Source: an uncultured Gammaproteobacteria bacterium (GTDB lineage Bacteria > Pseudomonadota > Gammaproteobacteria > Pseudomonadales > Azotimanducaceae). Taken from it: 64,000 bases of DNA. Below are positions 8,244 through 17,957 of the stretch, in pieces. Each line of letters begins with the position of its first letter. Positions within the stretch are counted from its first letter, which is position 1. The stretch lies in assembly GCA_913043815.1 (NCBI GenBank), contig CAJWNY010000002.1, forward strand, positions 1-64,000, in the 5' to 3' direction. Position numbers and translations under genes: made by a program. A model generated the notes under the pieces. That model ran no database searches. It saw only the letters and a program-made list of their open reading frames with translations, and was not told the origin of the DNA.

Positions 8244-9761
8244 CTAGCTATTAGCTCTGCGGATTTCTGTACGTAGGTCTTGAATCTTTTGCGTCAACTT
8301 AGCCTCCAGCTGAAAATTTTTGTCATCCACTAGGCGCTGGGCGTATTCCAAGTGCTGAATAGCTCTGTGCAAGGCGCCGTTCAAAGAAAAGTATTCTGCT
8401 CTGGCTAAATGCACCCCCGTGACATTGCCTGCTAAGCCGGAGGTTTCCGCTAGTTCGTACCATACGTTGACATCTTTTGGGCGACGCTTGGCTTGGTTTT
8501 CTAGCAACAACTCAGCATCCATAAAATCTTCAGTGGCGATTTTGCTTCGGGCTAACAACATTTCTAGAGGGAAATTTGCTGGGTATAGCTTTAACGTAGC
8601 TTTGAGCAAACGCTGGGCTTCAGCGTGTTGCCCAGCGTTGATTTGCACTTCAGCTAATGCCCCGGTATAGAGAACGCTGCTGGGGTTTTGGCGGTACAGA
8701 TTCTCAACTAGATCGATGGCCTCGTCGTGTTCTTTGTTTTTGCTCAAAGAAAGAGCCAATGCATATTGGAGGGTTAGATCGCTTGGGTCGTCATTAAGCT
8801 TGTTTCTGTAGGTTTCACTTTCTCCAATTGGAGAGACAGCATAGTGTTCCCTAGCTCTAGCGCGAATCAGCTGATAGTCGAAACCATCTCTTTTGTTTTC
8901 AATGCTGCTCTCTAATCGCTCTTGGTTTGCATACTGGCGCGCCTGACTCTTAGCATCACTTATTCTGGTCTCTGACAATGGGTGCGTTAGCAAAAATTCT
9001 GGAGGTCGTCTGGTGAACCGATAGGCCCTTTGCATTCTCTGGAACATACGTGACATGGCCTCTGGATCGCGATTGGCTCGGGCTAGAGTGTTCATCCCAA
9101 TCCTGTCTGCCTCTTGTTCTCGGTCCCGGCTAAAGCGCAATTGCCTTGACTGCCCTGCGGCTTGAAAAGTTGTCAAAGCAGCTAGTCCCGCATCTGAGCC
9201 ACCAGCAGCGCCAACGAGTACTGCAGCTAAAAGGCCGACCATATTTGGAATGGCTGAGGCTTGTCTCGCTTCAATGCCGCGAGCGAAATGTCGTTGGCTA
9301 AGATGAGCCATTTCATGTGCCATAACGGAGGAATACTCGTCGCTGTCTTGAGCATAAATAAGAAGGCCTAAGTTGATTCCTATAATCCCCCCAGGTGCGG
9401 CGAACGCATTGATATTGGGGTTATCAACCACGACGACCGTGTTCAAGGCAGACTGTAAATTCGAGTACTGAGCCAACGTGGACATGTGTTGTTCAACGTA
9501 ATACTGAATAAGTACATCTTTTGACAGAGTTAGCGAAGCGTGGAGTTGCTTTAAAAATATCTCACCAATTTGTTGCTCCATTTGCGGTGAAACAATACGT
9601 GAAGAGCTGTCCCCAAGGCTAGGCAGATCGTTGGGCGAGGACGCTCTGAGCGTTGGAATTAGCAATAACGTGGTCAGGGTGACTCTTCCAAGATTTCTAA
9701 GAAGGCGCTGAACAAAGCGCTGGAATAGGCTGTGATTAAGGGTCTTGCTTGATGCGATCAT
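8244..9761 (-). CDS. bepA: BepA-type periplasmic M48 metalloprotease with TPR domain
   Basis: A 505-residue secreted zinc protease that in E. coli (BepA, formerly YfgC) helps assemble or degrade LptD and other outer-membrane proteins at the BAM complex. An N-terminal hydrophobic signal lies at about 25-40. NPNINAFAAPGG precedes the active site HEMAH at 149-153, and the third zinc ligand is in REQEADRIG near 217. The C-terminal half is made of TPR helices. Length agrees with the family. It is divergent from the tusA-like gene and convergent with nadA, an arrangement I recall from Pseudomonas. Confidence 0.93.
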   Translation of the reverse strand: MIASSKTLNHSLFQRFVQRLLRNLGRVTLTTLLLIPTLRASSPNDLPSLGDSSSRIVSPQMEQQIGEIFLKQLHASLTLSKDVLIQYYVEQHMSTLAQYSNLQSALNTVVVVDNPNINAFAAPGGIIGINLGLLIYAQDSDEYSSVMAHEMAHLSQRHFARGIEARQASAIPNMVGLLAAVLVGAAGGSDAGLAALTTFQAAGQSRQLRFSRDREQEADRIGMNTLARANRDPEAMSRMFQRMQRAYRFTRRPPEFLLTHPLSETRISDAKSQARQYANQERLESSIENKRDGFDYQLIRARAREHYAVSPIGESETYRNKLNDDPSDLTLQYALALSLSKNKEHDEAIDLVENLYRQNPSSVLYTGALAEVQINAGQHAEAQRLLKATLKLYPANFPLEMLLARSKIATEDFMDAELLLENQAKRRPKDVNVWYELAETSGLAGNVTGVHLARAEYFSLNGALHRAIQHLEYAQRLVDDKNFQLEAKLTQKIQDLRTEIRRANS

Positions 9762-9885
9762 TGTTAGATATTACGCTATCTGACTTGTTAGGAAAGTTAT
9801 GTAACAAAGAAAGTCTAGAGTTCAGCTCCGGTGCGCTAATTTCATCAGCCTGTGATACATTTCTCCCACGAATAAGGTAGAAAAT

Positions 9886-10176
9886 ATGTGCGATGCCAAC
9901 CCTACCGGCGGACTGCCCGGTAAGCATTCAGAGAGAAAAACGCTGGATAATGTAAATGCGGATTTAGACCTCAAAGGTTTGATTTGTCCAATGCCGCTAT
10001 TGAAGGCAAAAAAGGCTCTGAACGAGTTGCAGCCGCTACAAATATTGCGCGTGCAAGCCACAGACCCAGGTTCTGTTCGGGACTTTTCTGTGTTTGCTTC
10101 TCAAAGCGGCCACATATTGCTCTCTTCCACCGAAGAGGGCGGAATTTTCACCTACCAAATACAGAAAAAAGCATGA
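9886..10176 (+). CDS. TusA/SirA-family sulfur carrier protein
   Basis: A 96-residue member of the TusA family, which carries persulfide sulfur to tRNA thiolation or molybdenum-cofactor enzymes. The active motif CPMP is at 34-37 with catalytic Cys34, in the typical context LDLKGLICPMPLLKAKKAL. It has about 20 extra N-terminal residues compared with E. coli TusA. The ATG has AAGGTAG 5 nt upstream. Its stop overlaps the perM start (ATGA), so the two are translationally coupled. In Pseudomonas the equivalent position holds PA1006, a TusA-type protein linked to molybdenum cofactor maturation; orthology is inferred from context. Confidence 0.9.
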   Translation: MCDANPTGGLPGKHSERKTLDNVNADLDLKGLICPMPLLKAKKALNELQPLQILRVQATDPGSVRDFSVFASQSGHILLSSTEEGGIFTYQIQKKA

Positions 10177-11276
10177 ACTTTTTGAAGATAATTAGTAGCT
10201 GGCTGAATCGTTATTTTTCTGAGGATGATGCCGTTTATTTGGTGGTGGCTCTGAGTGTAATCCTGGTGTTGCTATATGCTCTTGGCGGAGCATTGGCGCC
10301 GGTACTGACAGGGCTTGTTATCGCTTTTTTATTGGAAGGGTTAGTGACCCGATTGCAAAATATGCATATGCCGCGAATTTTAGCGGTGAATACTTCTGTG
10401 TTGCTGTTCGTTAGTTCAGTGATGGCCATTGTTTTTCTTATCGCGCCATTGCTTTGGCAGCAGTTGCAGAGCTTGGGTCGTTTAGTGCCAACACTCGTCA
10501 CACGTTTGCAAGAAGGTCTGCTGGATTTAGCCGAGCGCTTTCCTGAATATGTTACCCAAGCCCAGGTGGCCGCAATTGTCGAACAGGGTGCTCGTGAATT
10601 AGGTAACGTCAGTGGCGTCATACTCGAAAGCGCGTTTTCCCAAGTTTTTTCAGTTTTTGGCTTATTGATCTATTTGGTCTTGGTGCCTATATCAGTATTT
10701 TTTTTATTGAAAGATAAGGTCGAACTTATGCAATGGGTGTCATCCATTCTGCCGAAGAGGCGTCCGTTGTTAGATTCTGTTGGTGTTGAGATGAACGCTC
10801 AGCTGGGTAATTACGTGCGCGGCAAAGTTTTGGAGATTTTGATAGTTGGTGGCGTCACTTTTGTGACCTTTATTCTTTTTGGTCTAAATTACGCTGCATT
10901 GTTGGCGGTAATAGTTGGCGTATCGGTGCTCATACCTTTTGTTGGCGCCGCCGTAGTGACTTTGCCTGTATTTGCAGTGGCGGTTTTGCAGTTCGGGTGG
11001 TCACTAGATTTGGGCTGGATTATGTTGGCCTATATGTTTATTCAGTTTTTAGATGGCAACGTTTTGGTGCCCTTATTGTTTTCTGAGGCAGTGGATCTGC
11101 ACCCCATCACAATTATTATTGCAGTGCTGGCCTTCGGTGGAATTGGTGGCATCTGGGGCGTTTTCTTTGCTATTCCCTTGGCCACTCTGATTAAAGCAAT
11201 TTATTCGGCTTGGCCCGACTTGGAAGAAGGCTCAAATGAAGCGCAGGGCGGCAAGCAAAAAGAAATATCCCCCTAA
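10173..11276 (+). CDS. perM: AI-2E/PerM-family membrane permease
   Basis: A 367-residue integral membrane protein of the AI-2E transporter (UPF0118/PerM) family with about eight hydrophobic segments. The family hallmarks are the central hydrophilic stretch between membrane segments 3 and 4 and the later GLNYAALLAVIVGVSVLIPFVGA block followed by FGGIGGIWGVFFAIPLATL. I use the ATG at 10173, which overlaps the tusA-like stop; longer frames would lie inside that gene. Transported substrate is unknown for most members. The pairing with a TusA-like gene and bepA is conserved in related bacteria. Confidence 0.9.
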   Translation: MNFLKIISSWLNRYFSEDDAVYLVVALSVILVLLYALGGALAPVLTGLVIAFLLEGLVTRLQNMHMPRILAVNTSVLLFVSSVMAIVFLIAPLLWQQLQSLGRLVPTLVTRLQEGLLDLAERFPEYVTQAQVAAIVEQGARELGNVSGVILESAFSQVFSVFGLLIYLVLVPISVFFLLKDKVELMQWVSSILPKRRPLLDSVGVEMNAQLGNYVRGKVLEILIVGGVTFVTFILFGLNYAALLAVIVGVSVLIPFVGAAVVTLPVFAVAVLQFGWSLDLGWIMLAYMFIQFLDGNVLVPLLFSEAVDLHPITIIIAVLAFGGIGGIWGVFFAIPLATLIKAIYSAWPDLEEGSNEAQGGKQKEISP

Positions 11277-11357
11277 CGCTGCATAGCAAGTGCTTATGCA
11301 TTGCTCGGTGGACAGCCAACAAACCATTTTGAAAATCAGTAAAACAGGACCGGCGCG

Positions 11358-13961
11358 ATGAGACCATTACACAGTTTGCTGACGCAAAGTTGCGTTTTAA
11401 GCCTTTGCGTGAGCTTTGTTTTGGTCGGGTGTGGTGAGGAAGAAGTTGATTCAATTGCCACAAGCGCTACAGCTGCATCAGCGGCAAAGACCGCAACAGA
11501 AGCGGACAATGAAGCAATTAAAACCATAGAAGTTGTTATTAAAGATAACGAAGTGATCGCTGGTTTCTTCACATTATATCGCAAGCCAAGTGATGGCTCG
11601 GTCCACATGCGCATTAAAAAAGATCGGCTAGGCAAGGAATTTATTCATACCGTCACATTAGGCGACGGCGTAGTAGAAGGCGGGCATTTTCGCGGTCAAT
11701 ACAGAGACAACAAAGTTCTCAAAATTAATCGGCATTTTGATCGTGTTGAGTTTGTGCAAGTAAATACTCTGTTCTATTTGGATCCAAAAAGTCCTTTAAG
11801 TCGTGCTGCGGATGCCAATGTGCCAGATGCTGTTTTAGCGGTAGCAAAAGTGGTCGCTGAAGATAAAGGCAGTGGTGATATTTTGGTGGACGTGGGCGGT
11901 GTATTTTTGAGCGAAGCCCTAAGCCAAATCAAGGCCTCACCTCGGCCAGACGAAAAACCAGGTAAAGCTTTCACCCTAGGCAAGCTGAGCAAGGATCGTT
12001 CTAAAATAGTTAAACTTGCCAGTTATCCAGACAATACTTTGGTTGTCACTGATCTGGTTTACGAAGACCAAGCGCCGAAAGTACGAGGTGGTGAAGATGT
12101 TACTGATAGCCGCTATGTAAGCGCCGTTATTCAGCATAATTTTATTGCTATGCCGGCAACGGGGTACCTGCCGCGGAGAGATGATTACCGAGTTGGCTTT
12201 TTTACTGATCGGGTTACGGACTTAACCAGCCGCGAAGCCGCGCCTTATAGAGATGTGGTGAATCGCTGGCATTTGGTTAAAAAAGACCCCGCGGCAAAAA
12301 TTTCTGATCCCGTTGAACCTATTACTTGGTGGATTGAAAACACCACACCCTATGAATTTCGCGACCTTATTAAACACGCTGGCTTGAGCTGGAACAGTGC
12401 TTTTGAAAAGGCAGGGTTCAGCAATGCGATACAAATAAAAGTGCAACCTGATGACGCTACATGGGACGCCGGAGACATTCGTTATAACGTGTTGCGATGG
12501 ACCTCTTCACCCTCACCGCCTTTTGGGGGATATGGACCGTCTTTTTCAAATCCACGCACGGGCCAGATTATTGGCGCCGACATAATGCTGGAATTCGCTT
12601 ATTTGACCAGTCGACTGAAGATTAAAGACTTATTGCAGCCAAGCCAGAGCCATGCTCTGCAAGCCGGGGAGCACGGCAAGTATTGTGATTTGGGTTATCA
12701 GATGCAGGCAGATTTTTTGTTTGCCGATCAAGCGCTGCTAATGAGAAGCGCTCCAGACGAGCTGCGTGAACAGTTGATGAGGGATAGCATATACATGCTA
12801 ACCCTGCATGAAATTGGACATACGTTAGGCTTAACGCACAACATGCGTGCCAGCCAGCTTTTGCCCGATGTTTTTGATCCTGTGGTTGTGGCTGAAAAAG
12901 GCCTTTCTGCATCGGTTATGGATTATGAGGCAGTGAATGTTGCACCAAGCAATAAGCCACAAACGTTGTTCTATCAAAATCGCCCGGGACCTTACGACGA
13001 TTGGGCTATCACTTATGGCTACTCTGAATTTGCCGATGCTGATGAAGCCCAACGCCTTGATGAAATTTTGGCTAGAGCCAGCGAGCCAGAGCTGACCTAT
13101 GGTAATGACGCTGATGACATGCGTCGCCCAGGGCGAGGAATTGATCCACACATCAATATTTACGATCTGAGCAGCGATGCCATCGGATACGCGAAGCAGC
13201 GCTTGGAGCATCTGCAAACTGTGCAATTGCAGCTAGCAGAGTCCTACCAAGGCCGAAGTTATCAAAAGCTGTATAACAATTATGTGGTGCTGATGAATCA
13301 GTTTAAGCGTTCCTCGGGAGTGGTTTCTCGTTACGTTGGAGGTGTACACATTAGCCGTTTGCCGCCGGGCAGTTCAGAGTTGTCACCTTTTAAACCTGTA
13401 CCGGCCGAGCAGCAGCGGCGAGCAATGCAAGTGCTCAACGATTATATTTTTGCGCCAAATGTGCTGGCGCCATCGCAGCCTCTATTTAGCCAGCTGCAGC
13501 AGCAACGCAGGGGCTTTGACTTCTACGATGACCCAGAAGACCCAAAGATTCATCAGATGTTTTTGTCGGTACAAAAAAATGTCTTGGCGCATTTGCTTCA
13601 CCCCAAAACTTTGCAACGTATTACTGACTCGAGTGCTTACGGCAATAAATACCAGCTTGGGCAGATGATCGGGGAGCTGACACAAGGTGTTTTCGCAGCC
13701 GATATGACCGGAGACGTCAGTAGCTTCCGCCAATATTTACAAATTGAGTTGGTCAATCGCTTAGCAAAAATACTCAATGATAAAGGAGGCAAATTTGATG
13801 CCCTAGCGCGCTCGGCGGTATTGGTGCAATTAGAAGATTTGGCAGTAAGCATGAAGGATAAAGCGAGCGCCAAGTCCCTGTTGGGTTTAAATGCCTCCAC
13901 TCAGGCCCATGTCAGGCACCTCGACCGCTTATTGCGCAAGAGTTTGCGGATAGAACCTTGA
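11358..13961 (+). CDS. Lipoprotein zinc metalloprotease of the DUF5117/DUF4953 type
   Basis: An 867-residue putative lipoprotein: signal peptide with lipobox LVGC, modified Cys25. The metzincin zinc motif HEIGHTLGLTH is at residues 484-494 and a Met-turn SVMDY follows at 519-523, so it should be an active metalloprotease. The N-terminal half matches the pattern of DUF5117 proteins and the C-terminal third that of DUF4953. An AGGA lies upstream of the ATG. It sits between perM and dapA, a position occupied by other genes in Pseudomonas, so it appears to be an insertion into an otherwise conserved block. Substrates are unknown; secretion through the envelope or degradation of external protein are both possible. 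Confidence 0.88.
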   Translation: MRPLHSLLTQSCVLSLCVSFVLVGCGEEEVDSIATSATAASAAKTATEADNEAIKTIEVVIKDNEVIAGFFTLYRKPSDGSVHMRIKKDRLGKEFIHTVTLGDGVVEGGHFRGQYRDNKVLKINRHFDRVEFVQVNTLFYLDPKSPLSRAADANVPDAVLAVAKVVAEDKGSGDILVDVGGVFLSEALSQIKASPRPDEKPGKAFTLGKLSKDRSKIVKLASYPDNTLVVTDLVYEDQAPKVRGGEDVTDSRYVSAVIQHNFIAMPATGYLPRRDDYRVGFFTDRVTDLTSREAAPYRDVVNRWHLVKKDPAAKISDPVEPITWWIENTTPYEFRDLIKHAGLSWNSAFEKAGFSNAIQIKVQPDDATWDAGDIRYNVLRWTSSPSPPFGGYGPSFSNPRTGQIIGADIMLEFAYLTSRLKIKDLLQPSQSHALQAGEHGKYCDLGYQMQADFLFADQALLMRSAPDELREQLMRDSIYMLTLHEIGHTLGLTHNMRASQLLPDVFDPVVVAEKGLSASVMDYEAVNVAPSNKPQTLFYQNRPGPYDDWAITYGYSEFADADEAQRLDEILARASEPELTYGNDADDMRRPGRGIDPHINIYDLSSDAIGYAKQRLEHLQTVQLQLAESYQGRSYQKLYNNYVVLMNQFKRSSGVVSRYVGGVHISRLPPGSSELSPFKPVPAEQQRRAMQVLNDYIFAPNVLAPSQPLFSQLQQQRRGFDFYDDPEDPKIHQMFLSVQKNVLAHLLHPKTLQRITDSSAYGNKYQLGQMIGELTQGVFAADMTGDVSSFRQYLQIELVNRLAKILNDKGGKFDALARSAVLVQLEDLAVSMKDKASAKSLLGLNASTQAHVRHLDRLLRKSLRIEP

Positions 13962-14109
13962 TGGGTAGTAGAAAAAAGAAAGTTGTATTAGATTCTAAAA
14001 AAATGGCTTAAATGCGTGCGATATTTGCTTCTGCGGTGACTCAAAGCTTGTTACCTACACCGGGCCTGCGTACCATTTCGCTCTTACTAAAACCACATAG
14101 GCGAACCTT

Positions 14110-15006
14110 ATGCTGACAGGGAGTATTGTCGCCCTAGTTACCCCAATGGGCGACAGCGGCGACATCGATTGGGTGGCTTTGGACAGCCTTATAGAGTGGC
14201 ATATTGAAAGTGGTACGCACGGCATTGTGCCTATGGGCACCACTGGTGAATCAGCGACATTAGACACTGACGAACACTTGCAGGTTATTAAACGCACTAT
14301 TGACGTTGTAGGTAAGCGTATTCCTGTCATTGCCGGGACGGGCAGTAACTCTACCGCTGAAGCTATTCACCAAACTCAGCAAGCCCAAGCATTGGGAGCT
14401 GATGCCTGTTTGTTGGTAACCCCTTATTACAATCGTCCAACTCAAGAAGGCTTGTACCAGCATTACAAAGCTATATCCGAAGCCACTACGGTGCCTATTG
14501 TTTTATATAACGTGCCGCCTAGAACTGGCTGCGATATGCAAGCGCAGACCGTGGCAAGGCTGGCGAATTTTTCAAATATTGTCGGTATCAAAGACGCGTG
14601 TGGCGATGCCACTAGAATTGTAGCCATAAAGAGTGCTCTCACCGGGCCGGCTCAAGACGAGTTTTTTCTGCTCTCAGGTGAGGATGCGCAGACGTTAGAA
14701 ATGATGATCTTAGGTGCCGCAGGTACGATATCTGTTACTGCAAATGTGCTGCCTGAATTGATGTCGGAATTTTGTGGCAGTTACTTGAACGGAGATCATG
14801 AACAAGCCAAGGCGTTAGACGCAAGGCTGCAACCAGTGCACGATGTACTTTTTATTGAATCATCACCCACCCCAACTAAATGGATACTCAGTGAGTTAGG
14901 TCGCATGCAAGGGGGTATTCGCTTACCTCTTCTCCCACTTAGCGCCCAACATCATGAAAAAGTGCGTGATGCAGTAACTGCAGCCGGAGCCGCTAAATGC
15001 GATTAA
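14110..15006 (+). CDS. dapA: 4-hydroxy-tetrahydrodipicolinate synthase
   Basis: Condenses pyruvate with aspartate semialdehyde in lysine and diaminopimelate synthesis. The 298-residue protein keeps the E. coli numbering exactly at the catalytic residues: Thr44, Tyr107, Tyr133, Arg138 and the Schiff-base Lys161 (VGIKDACGD). PMGTTGESATL is the conserved substrate-binding loop. It overlaps bamC by a few bases at its 3' end, the same gene order as in Escherichia and Pseudomonas, supporting a dapA-bamC operon. Confidence 0.97.
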   Translation: MLTGSIVALVTPMGDSGDIDWVALDSLIEWHIESGTHGIVPMGTTGESATLDTDEHLQVIKRTIDVVGKRIPVIAGTGSNSTAEAIHQTQQAQALGADACLLVTPYYNRPTQEGLYQHYKAISEATTVPIVLYNVPPRTGCDMQAQTVARLANFSNIVGIKDACGDATRIVAIKSALTGPAQDEFFLLSGEDAQTLEMMILGAAGTISVTANVLPELMSEFCGSYLNGDHEQAKALDARLQPVHDVLFIESSPTPTKWILSELGRMQGGIRLPLLPLSAQHHEKVRDAVTAAGAAKCD

Positions 15007-16112
15007 TGACTATATTGTTGCTTGCCAGTTTGAGCACAAGTTGTGGATGGTTTGGTGGTGGCGCCGAGCAGGAAGAATCTTATGTCGAAATCAGGCCGTT
15101 GGCGCCTTTGCAAATACCGAGCGATCTCGACGACAGTATTGTGAAAAATCCTATTCCCGTGCCAATTATTCCCGCTCAACGTAATGCGTCTTTTTACCCC
15201 CAAAGACCGCCGCTACCGGACGCCCTATACGCTAGTGACAACCGAGATGAGGTTCGCCTACAAGCATTGGGTGGGCGTAATTGGTTGGTGGTGCCAGAAC
15301 CGGCATCTACAGCTTGGCCTAAGATGAAGCAGTTTTTTGCCGATAACGGAGTTGTTTTGAAGGCGGATAGACCAGAAGTAGGGCGTCTTAATACAGCATG
15401 GTTAACCATAGAAGATAAGGATTATCGCGACGTGGTGCGAACGCTGTTGCGTAATAACCGGCGTGGTGAAGATGCTGGCTTCGAAACAAGCGTTGGTAAA
15501 GACAGGTTCCTAATACGCGTAGAACAAGGCTTGCAACCCCAGTCTACTGAAGTGCATATCCGCCACGAAAACGACTTACAAAGCGAAATCGCAGCGGATA
15601 ATGTGGACACTTTAAATGATTTGCAATCAAATATGACCGCCGCTGAACGCAGTTTGCTGAATGAAATAGGTGGATACATCGCTGCGCGCGTCGCGGAAAC
15701 AACCGTTTCTAAAGTGGCTCTACAAATTGGTGCTAGCGCAAAGACTAGTTTGTCGCGCAATGCCGACGGGGTGCCAGTGCTGAAGCTTTATCTTGACCGT
15801 AATCGGGCATGGGCGACGTTGGGTCAAGCGATGAAGAATGCCGACGTAAAGGTAAACGAACAAGACAGCGACCTCGGTGAGTACGATGTGACCATAGCTA
15901 CTGAATTATTTTCGGGCGAAGCAAGTAACGGTGTTTTATGCCGAATCACCTTTTCTTGTGACAACGAATCCAGACGTATAAACGCGCTGATCCAGATGTC
16001 GGAAGATCCCGACACCGGCTTTAATGTCATTGTTGTGCAAGACGGCGCCCCTATGAGCGATGCCGATAAAGCGCAGCAGATTCTCGTATTGATTAGAGAA
16101 TTCGCTACCTAA
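14997..16112 (+). CDS. bamC: Outer-membrane assembly lipoprotein BamC
   Basis: A 371-residue lipoprotein of the BAM outer-membrane protein insertion machine. The signal peptide ends in a lipobox with Cys16 (LSTSC), followed by the extended N-terminal segment that lies along BamD in E. coli, then two helix-grip domains; RNWLVVPEPASTAWPKMKQFF is typical of the first. GGAG is 7 nt before the ATG at 14997; a second in-frame ATG at 15006 overlaps the dapA stop. Its own stop overlaps the next ATG (TAATG), so dapA, bamC and the MBL gene are tightly coupled. Confidence 0.92.
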   Translation: MRLMTILLLASLSTSCGWFGGGAEQEESYVEIRPLAPLQIPSDLDDSIVKNPIPVPIIPAQRNASFYPQRPPLPDALYASDNRDEVRLQALGGRNWLVVPEPASTAWPKMKQFFADNGVVLKADRPEVGRLNTAWLTIEDKDYRDVVRTLLRNNRRGEDAGFETSVGKDRFLIRVEQGLQPQSTEVHIRHENDLQSEIAADNVDTLNDLQSNMTAAERSLLNEIGGYIAARVAETTVSKVALQIGASAKTSLSRNADGVPVLKLYLDRNRAWATLGQAMKNADVKVNEQDSDLGEYDVTIATELFSGEASNGVLCRITFSCDNESRRINALIQMSEDPDTGFNVIVVQDGAPMSDADKAQQILVLIREFAT

Positions 16113-16900
16113 TGGGCGGTTTTGCTTCCCTAGGCAGTGGCAGCCGTGGCAACGGTACTCTGGTTGCTATTGGCGATGCGATTTTTTTAGTCGATTGCGG
16201 CTTTAATCGTAAGCAAGCTGAACAGCGTCTAGCGCGGATAGAAATGAGCCCCGGCGATATTACGGCTATTTTGGTTAGCCATGAGCACAGCGATCATATT
16301 GCCGGTGTGGCGGGGTTATCTCATCGTTATGCCATACCCGTTTATGCCTCACACGGCACATTGAAAAATAGCCCACAAGATTTTCATTGCAATGCCTTTG
16401 ATGGAGACGCTTCATTCGAAGTTGAAGGGGTTTTGATTAACCCAGTTAGGGTGCCCCATGACGCGCGCGAACCTACACAATTTGTCTTGTCGAAGGGCGA
16501 TACTAAAATAGGGGTGTTATCTGATCTTGGCAGTGTAACGCCGCATGTGGTGACGCAATTTGAGCGCTGCACGCATTTACTTTTAGAGGCTAATCATGAC
16601 CGTAATATGCTTTTTGCTGGTGCCTACCCAGCAGGGCTGAAACGTCGGGTGGCTGCAGATCATGGACACCTATCCAATGCTCAGGCGCGAGATTTACTAC
16701 AGCTGCTCGCGCACAAGGACCTGCATGTTGTCATCGGCCATGTAAGCGCTCAGAACAATTCGGTTAATCTAGTCGACGAGGTGTTTGCGGAGCTCCAAGA
16801 TCAGGTGGCGAGCCTGGTTGTTGCCACGCAAAATGAGGGCTTTGACTGGATTGGAAAAAAACCACTCACTCGACAGATTTCCTTCGACAAAGTGATCTGA
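16112..16900 (+). CDS. WalJ/YycJ-like metallo-beta-lactamase-fold hydrolase
   Basis: A 262-residue MBL-fold protein with the metal motif SHEHSDH at residues 56-62. The opening FASLGSGSRGNGTLV is the hallmark of the YycJ/WalJ subfamily, whose members are exonuclease-like or cell-wall-linked hydrolases. It starts at an ATG overlapping the bamC stop. Pseudomonas has an MBL gene in the same place (before purC). Function in gammaproteobacteria is not established; a nuclease role is suggested by its similarity to Bacillus WalJ. Confidence 0.88.
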   Translation: MGGFASLGSGSRGNGTLVAIGDAIFLVDCGFNRKQAEQRLARIEMSPGDITAILVSHEHSDHIAGVAGLSHRYAIPVYASHGTLKNSPQDFHCNAFDGDASFEVEGVLINPVRVPHDAREPTQFVLSKGDTKIGVLSDLGSVTPHVVTQFERCTHLLLEANHDRNMLFAGAYPAGLKRRVAADHGHLSNAQARDLLQLLAHKDLHVVIGHVSAQNNSVNLVDEVFAELQDQVASLVVATQNEGFDWIGKKPLTRQISFDKVI

Positions 16901-17048
16901 ACAAACGCCGCATTTATTTTTTGGAGTTTTTTGATGGCTGAAAAAACTGCGGTAACGCAAAATCATTAACCAAAGCCGCGAATCTACAAAAACACAATCA
17001 TTAACAGATCGCGCAGATATCGTGATCCATTAAAAGGACTCATTATTC

Positions 17049-17900
17049 ATGGAAGTTAACGCGCCAATTCACGTTACAGTTGAATCGTTTCAAACCGATG
17101 TTATCGACAAATCGCAGTCCCTGCCCGTTGTCGTGCTATTTTGGGCTGAGCAAATTCCTTTATCCGTTCAGGGCAGAACGTTGTTGGAACAGCTGCTTGC
17201 GGAATATCAGGGCAAATTTGTGTTGGCCTTATCAGATGCGTCGATTGATCAGAATCTGGCTCAGCGGCTTCAAGTACAAGGCTTGCCCAGCATTCGCATA
17301 ATTCATCTAGGACAAATAGCTGAGCAAATCGATGGTCCAGCTGATGAAACTCAGCTGCGTACCATTTTGGATGGACTCACTGAGTCTGCAGCTGACGCAA
17401 TTAAGGGCGACCTAGATTCCATGCTTGGAAGTGGCGATTTCGCCGGTGCAGTTGCCGTATTGCAAGAGAGCATTCAGGAAGAACCCAAGAATCAGTCCCT
17501 GCGGGTAGAGTTGGCAGACGCTCTTGTGCGTAAAGGCGACTTAGATGACGCACGCACTACACTAGCCTCTATCCCTGACGGCACTGCGGAACGTGAGCGG
17601 CCGCAGAACAGGCTTGAGTTTGTCGAGGAGGTGGCGGCTATGGATTCCTTAGATGTGCTTCAGCAAGCAATTAGCAGCTCTCCCGATGACCTTGAAACTA
17701 GGTACCAGCTAGCAATTCAATTAATTGTTGCTGAGCGCTACCAAGATGGTTTGGACAGCTGCATGGATATTCTTCGGGTTGACAGGGAATTCCGCGAAGA
17801 TATAGGTCGGCTGACAATGATTCGTGTCTTCGAAATGTTGGGCAAGGGAAACGAGATAGCCGGTAAGTACCGTCGTAAGATGTTTAATCTGATGCACTAA
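17049..17900 (+). CDS. CnoX/YbbN-like thioredoxin-TPR co-chaperone
   Basis: A 283-residue protein with an N-terminal thioredoxin domain (about 1-110) and C-terminal TPR-like helices (115-283), the architecture of E. coli CnoX (YbbN), which protects clients from oxidation and hands them to DnaK and GroEL. The active-site loop reads FWAEQIPLS at 31-39: both thioredoxin cysteines are absent (Ile36 and Ser39), whereas E. coli CnoX retains one. The domain is therefore redox-inactive at this site and probably acts only as a holdase. AAGGA lies about 11 nt before the ATG. It is preceded by a 148-bp gap and appears to be transcribed alone. Confidence 0.85.
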   Translation: MEVNAPIHVTVESFQTDVIDKSQSLPVVVLFWAEQIPLSVQGRTLLEQLLAEYQGKFVLALSDASIDQNLAQRLQVQGLPSIRIIHLGQIAEQIDGPADETQLRTILDGLTESAADAIKGDLDSMLGSGDFAGAVAVLQESIQEEPKNQSLRVELADALVRKGDLDDARTTLASIPDGTAERERPQNRLEFVEEVAAMDSLDVLQQAISSSPDDLETRYQLAIQLIVAERYQDGLDSCMDILRVDREFREDIGRLTMIRVFEMLGKGNEIAGKYRRKMFNLMH

Positions 17901-17932
17901 TTGGCAGGTTATTCCGCGATTTTCGCTCCCTC

Positions 17933-17957
17933 CCTAGGCTCTTCTTAGGTTTTTTTT
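17933..17957 (+). terminator. Possible rho-independent terminator after the cnoX-like gene
   Basis: CCTA at 17933-17936 can pair with TAGG at 17946-17949, followed directly by eight T residues (17950-17957). The stem is only 4 bp, so the call rests mainly on the T-tract and its location 30 nt after a stop codon. Confidence 0.4.
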
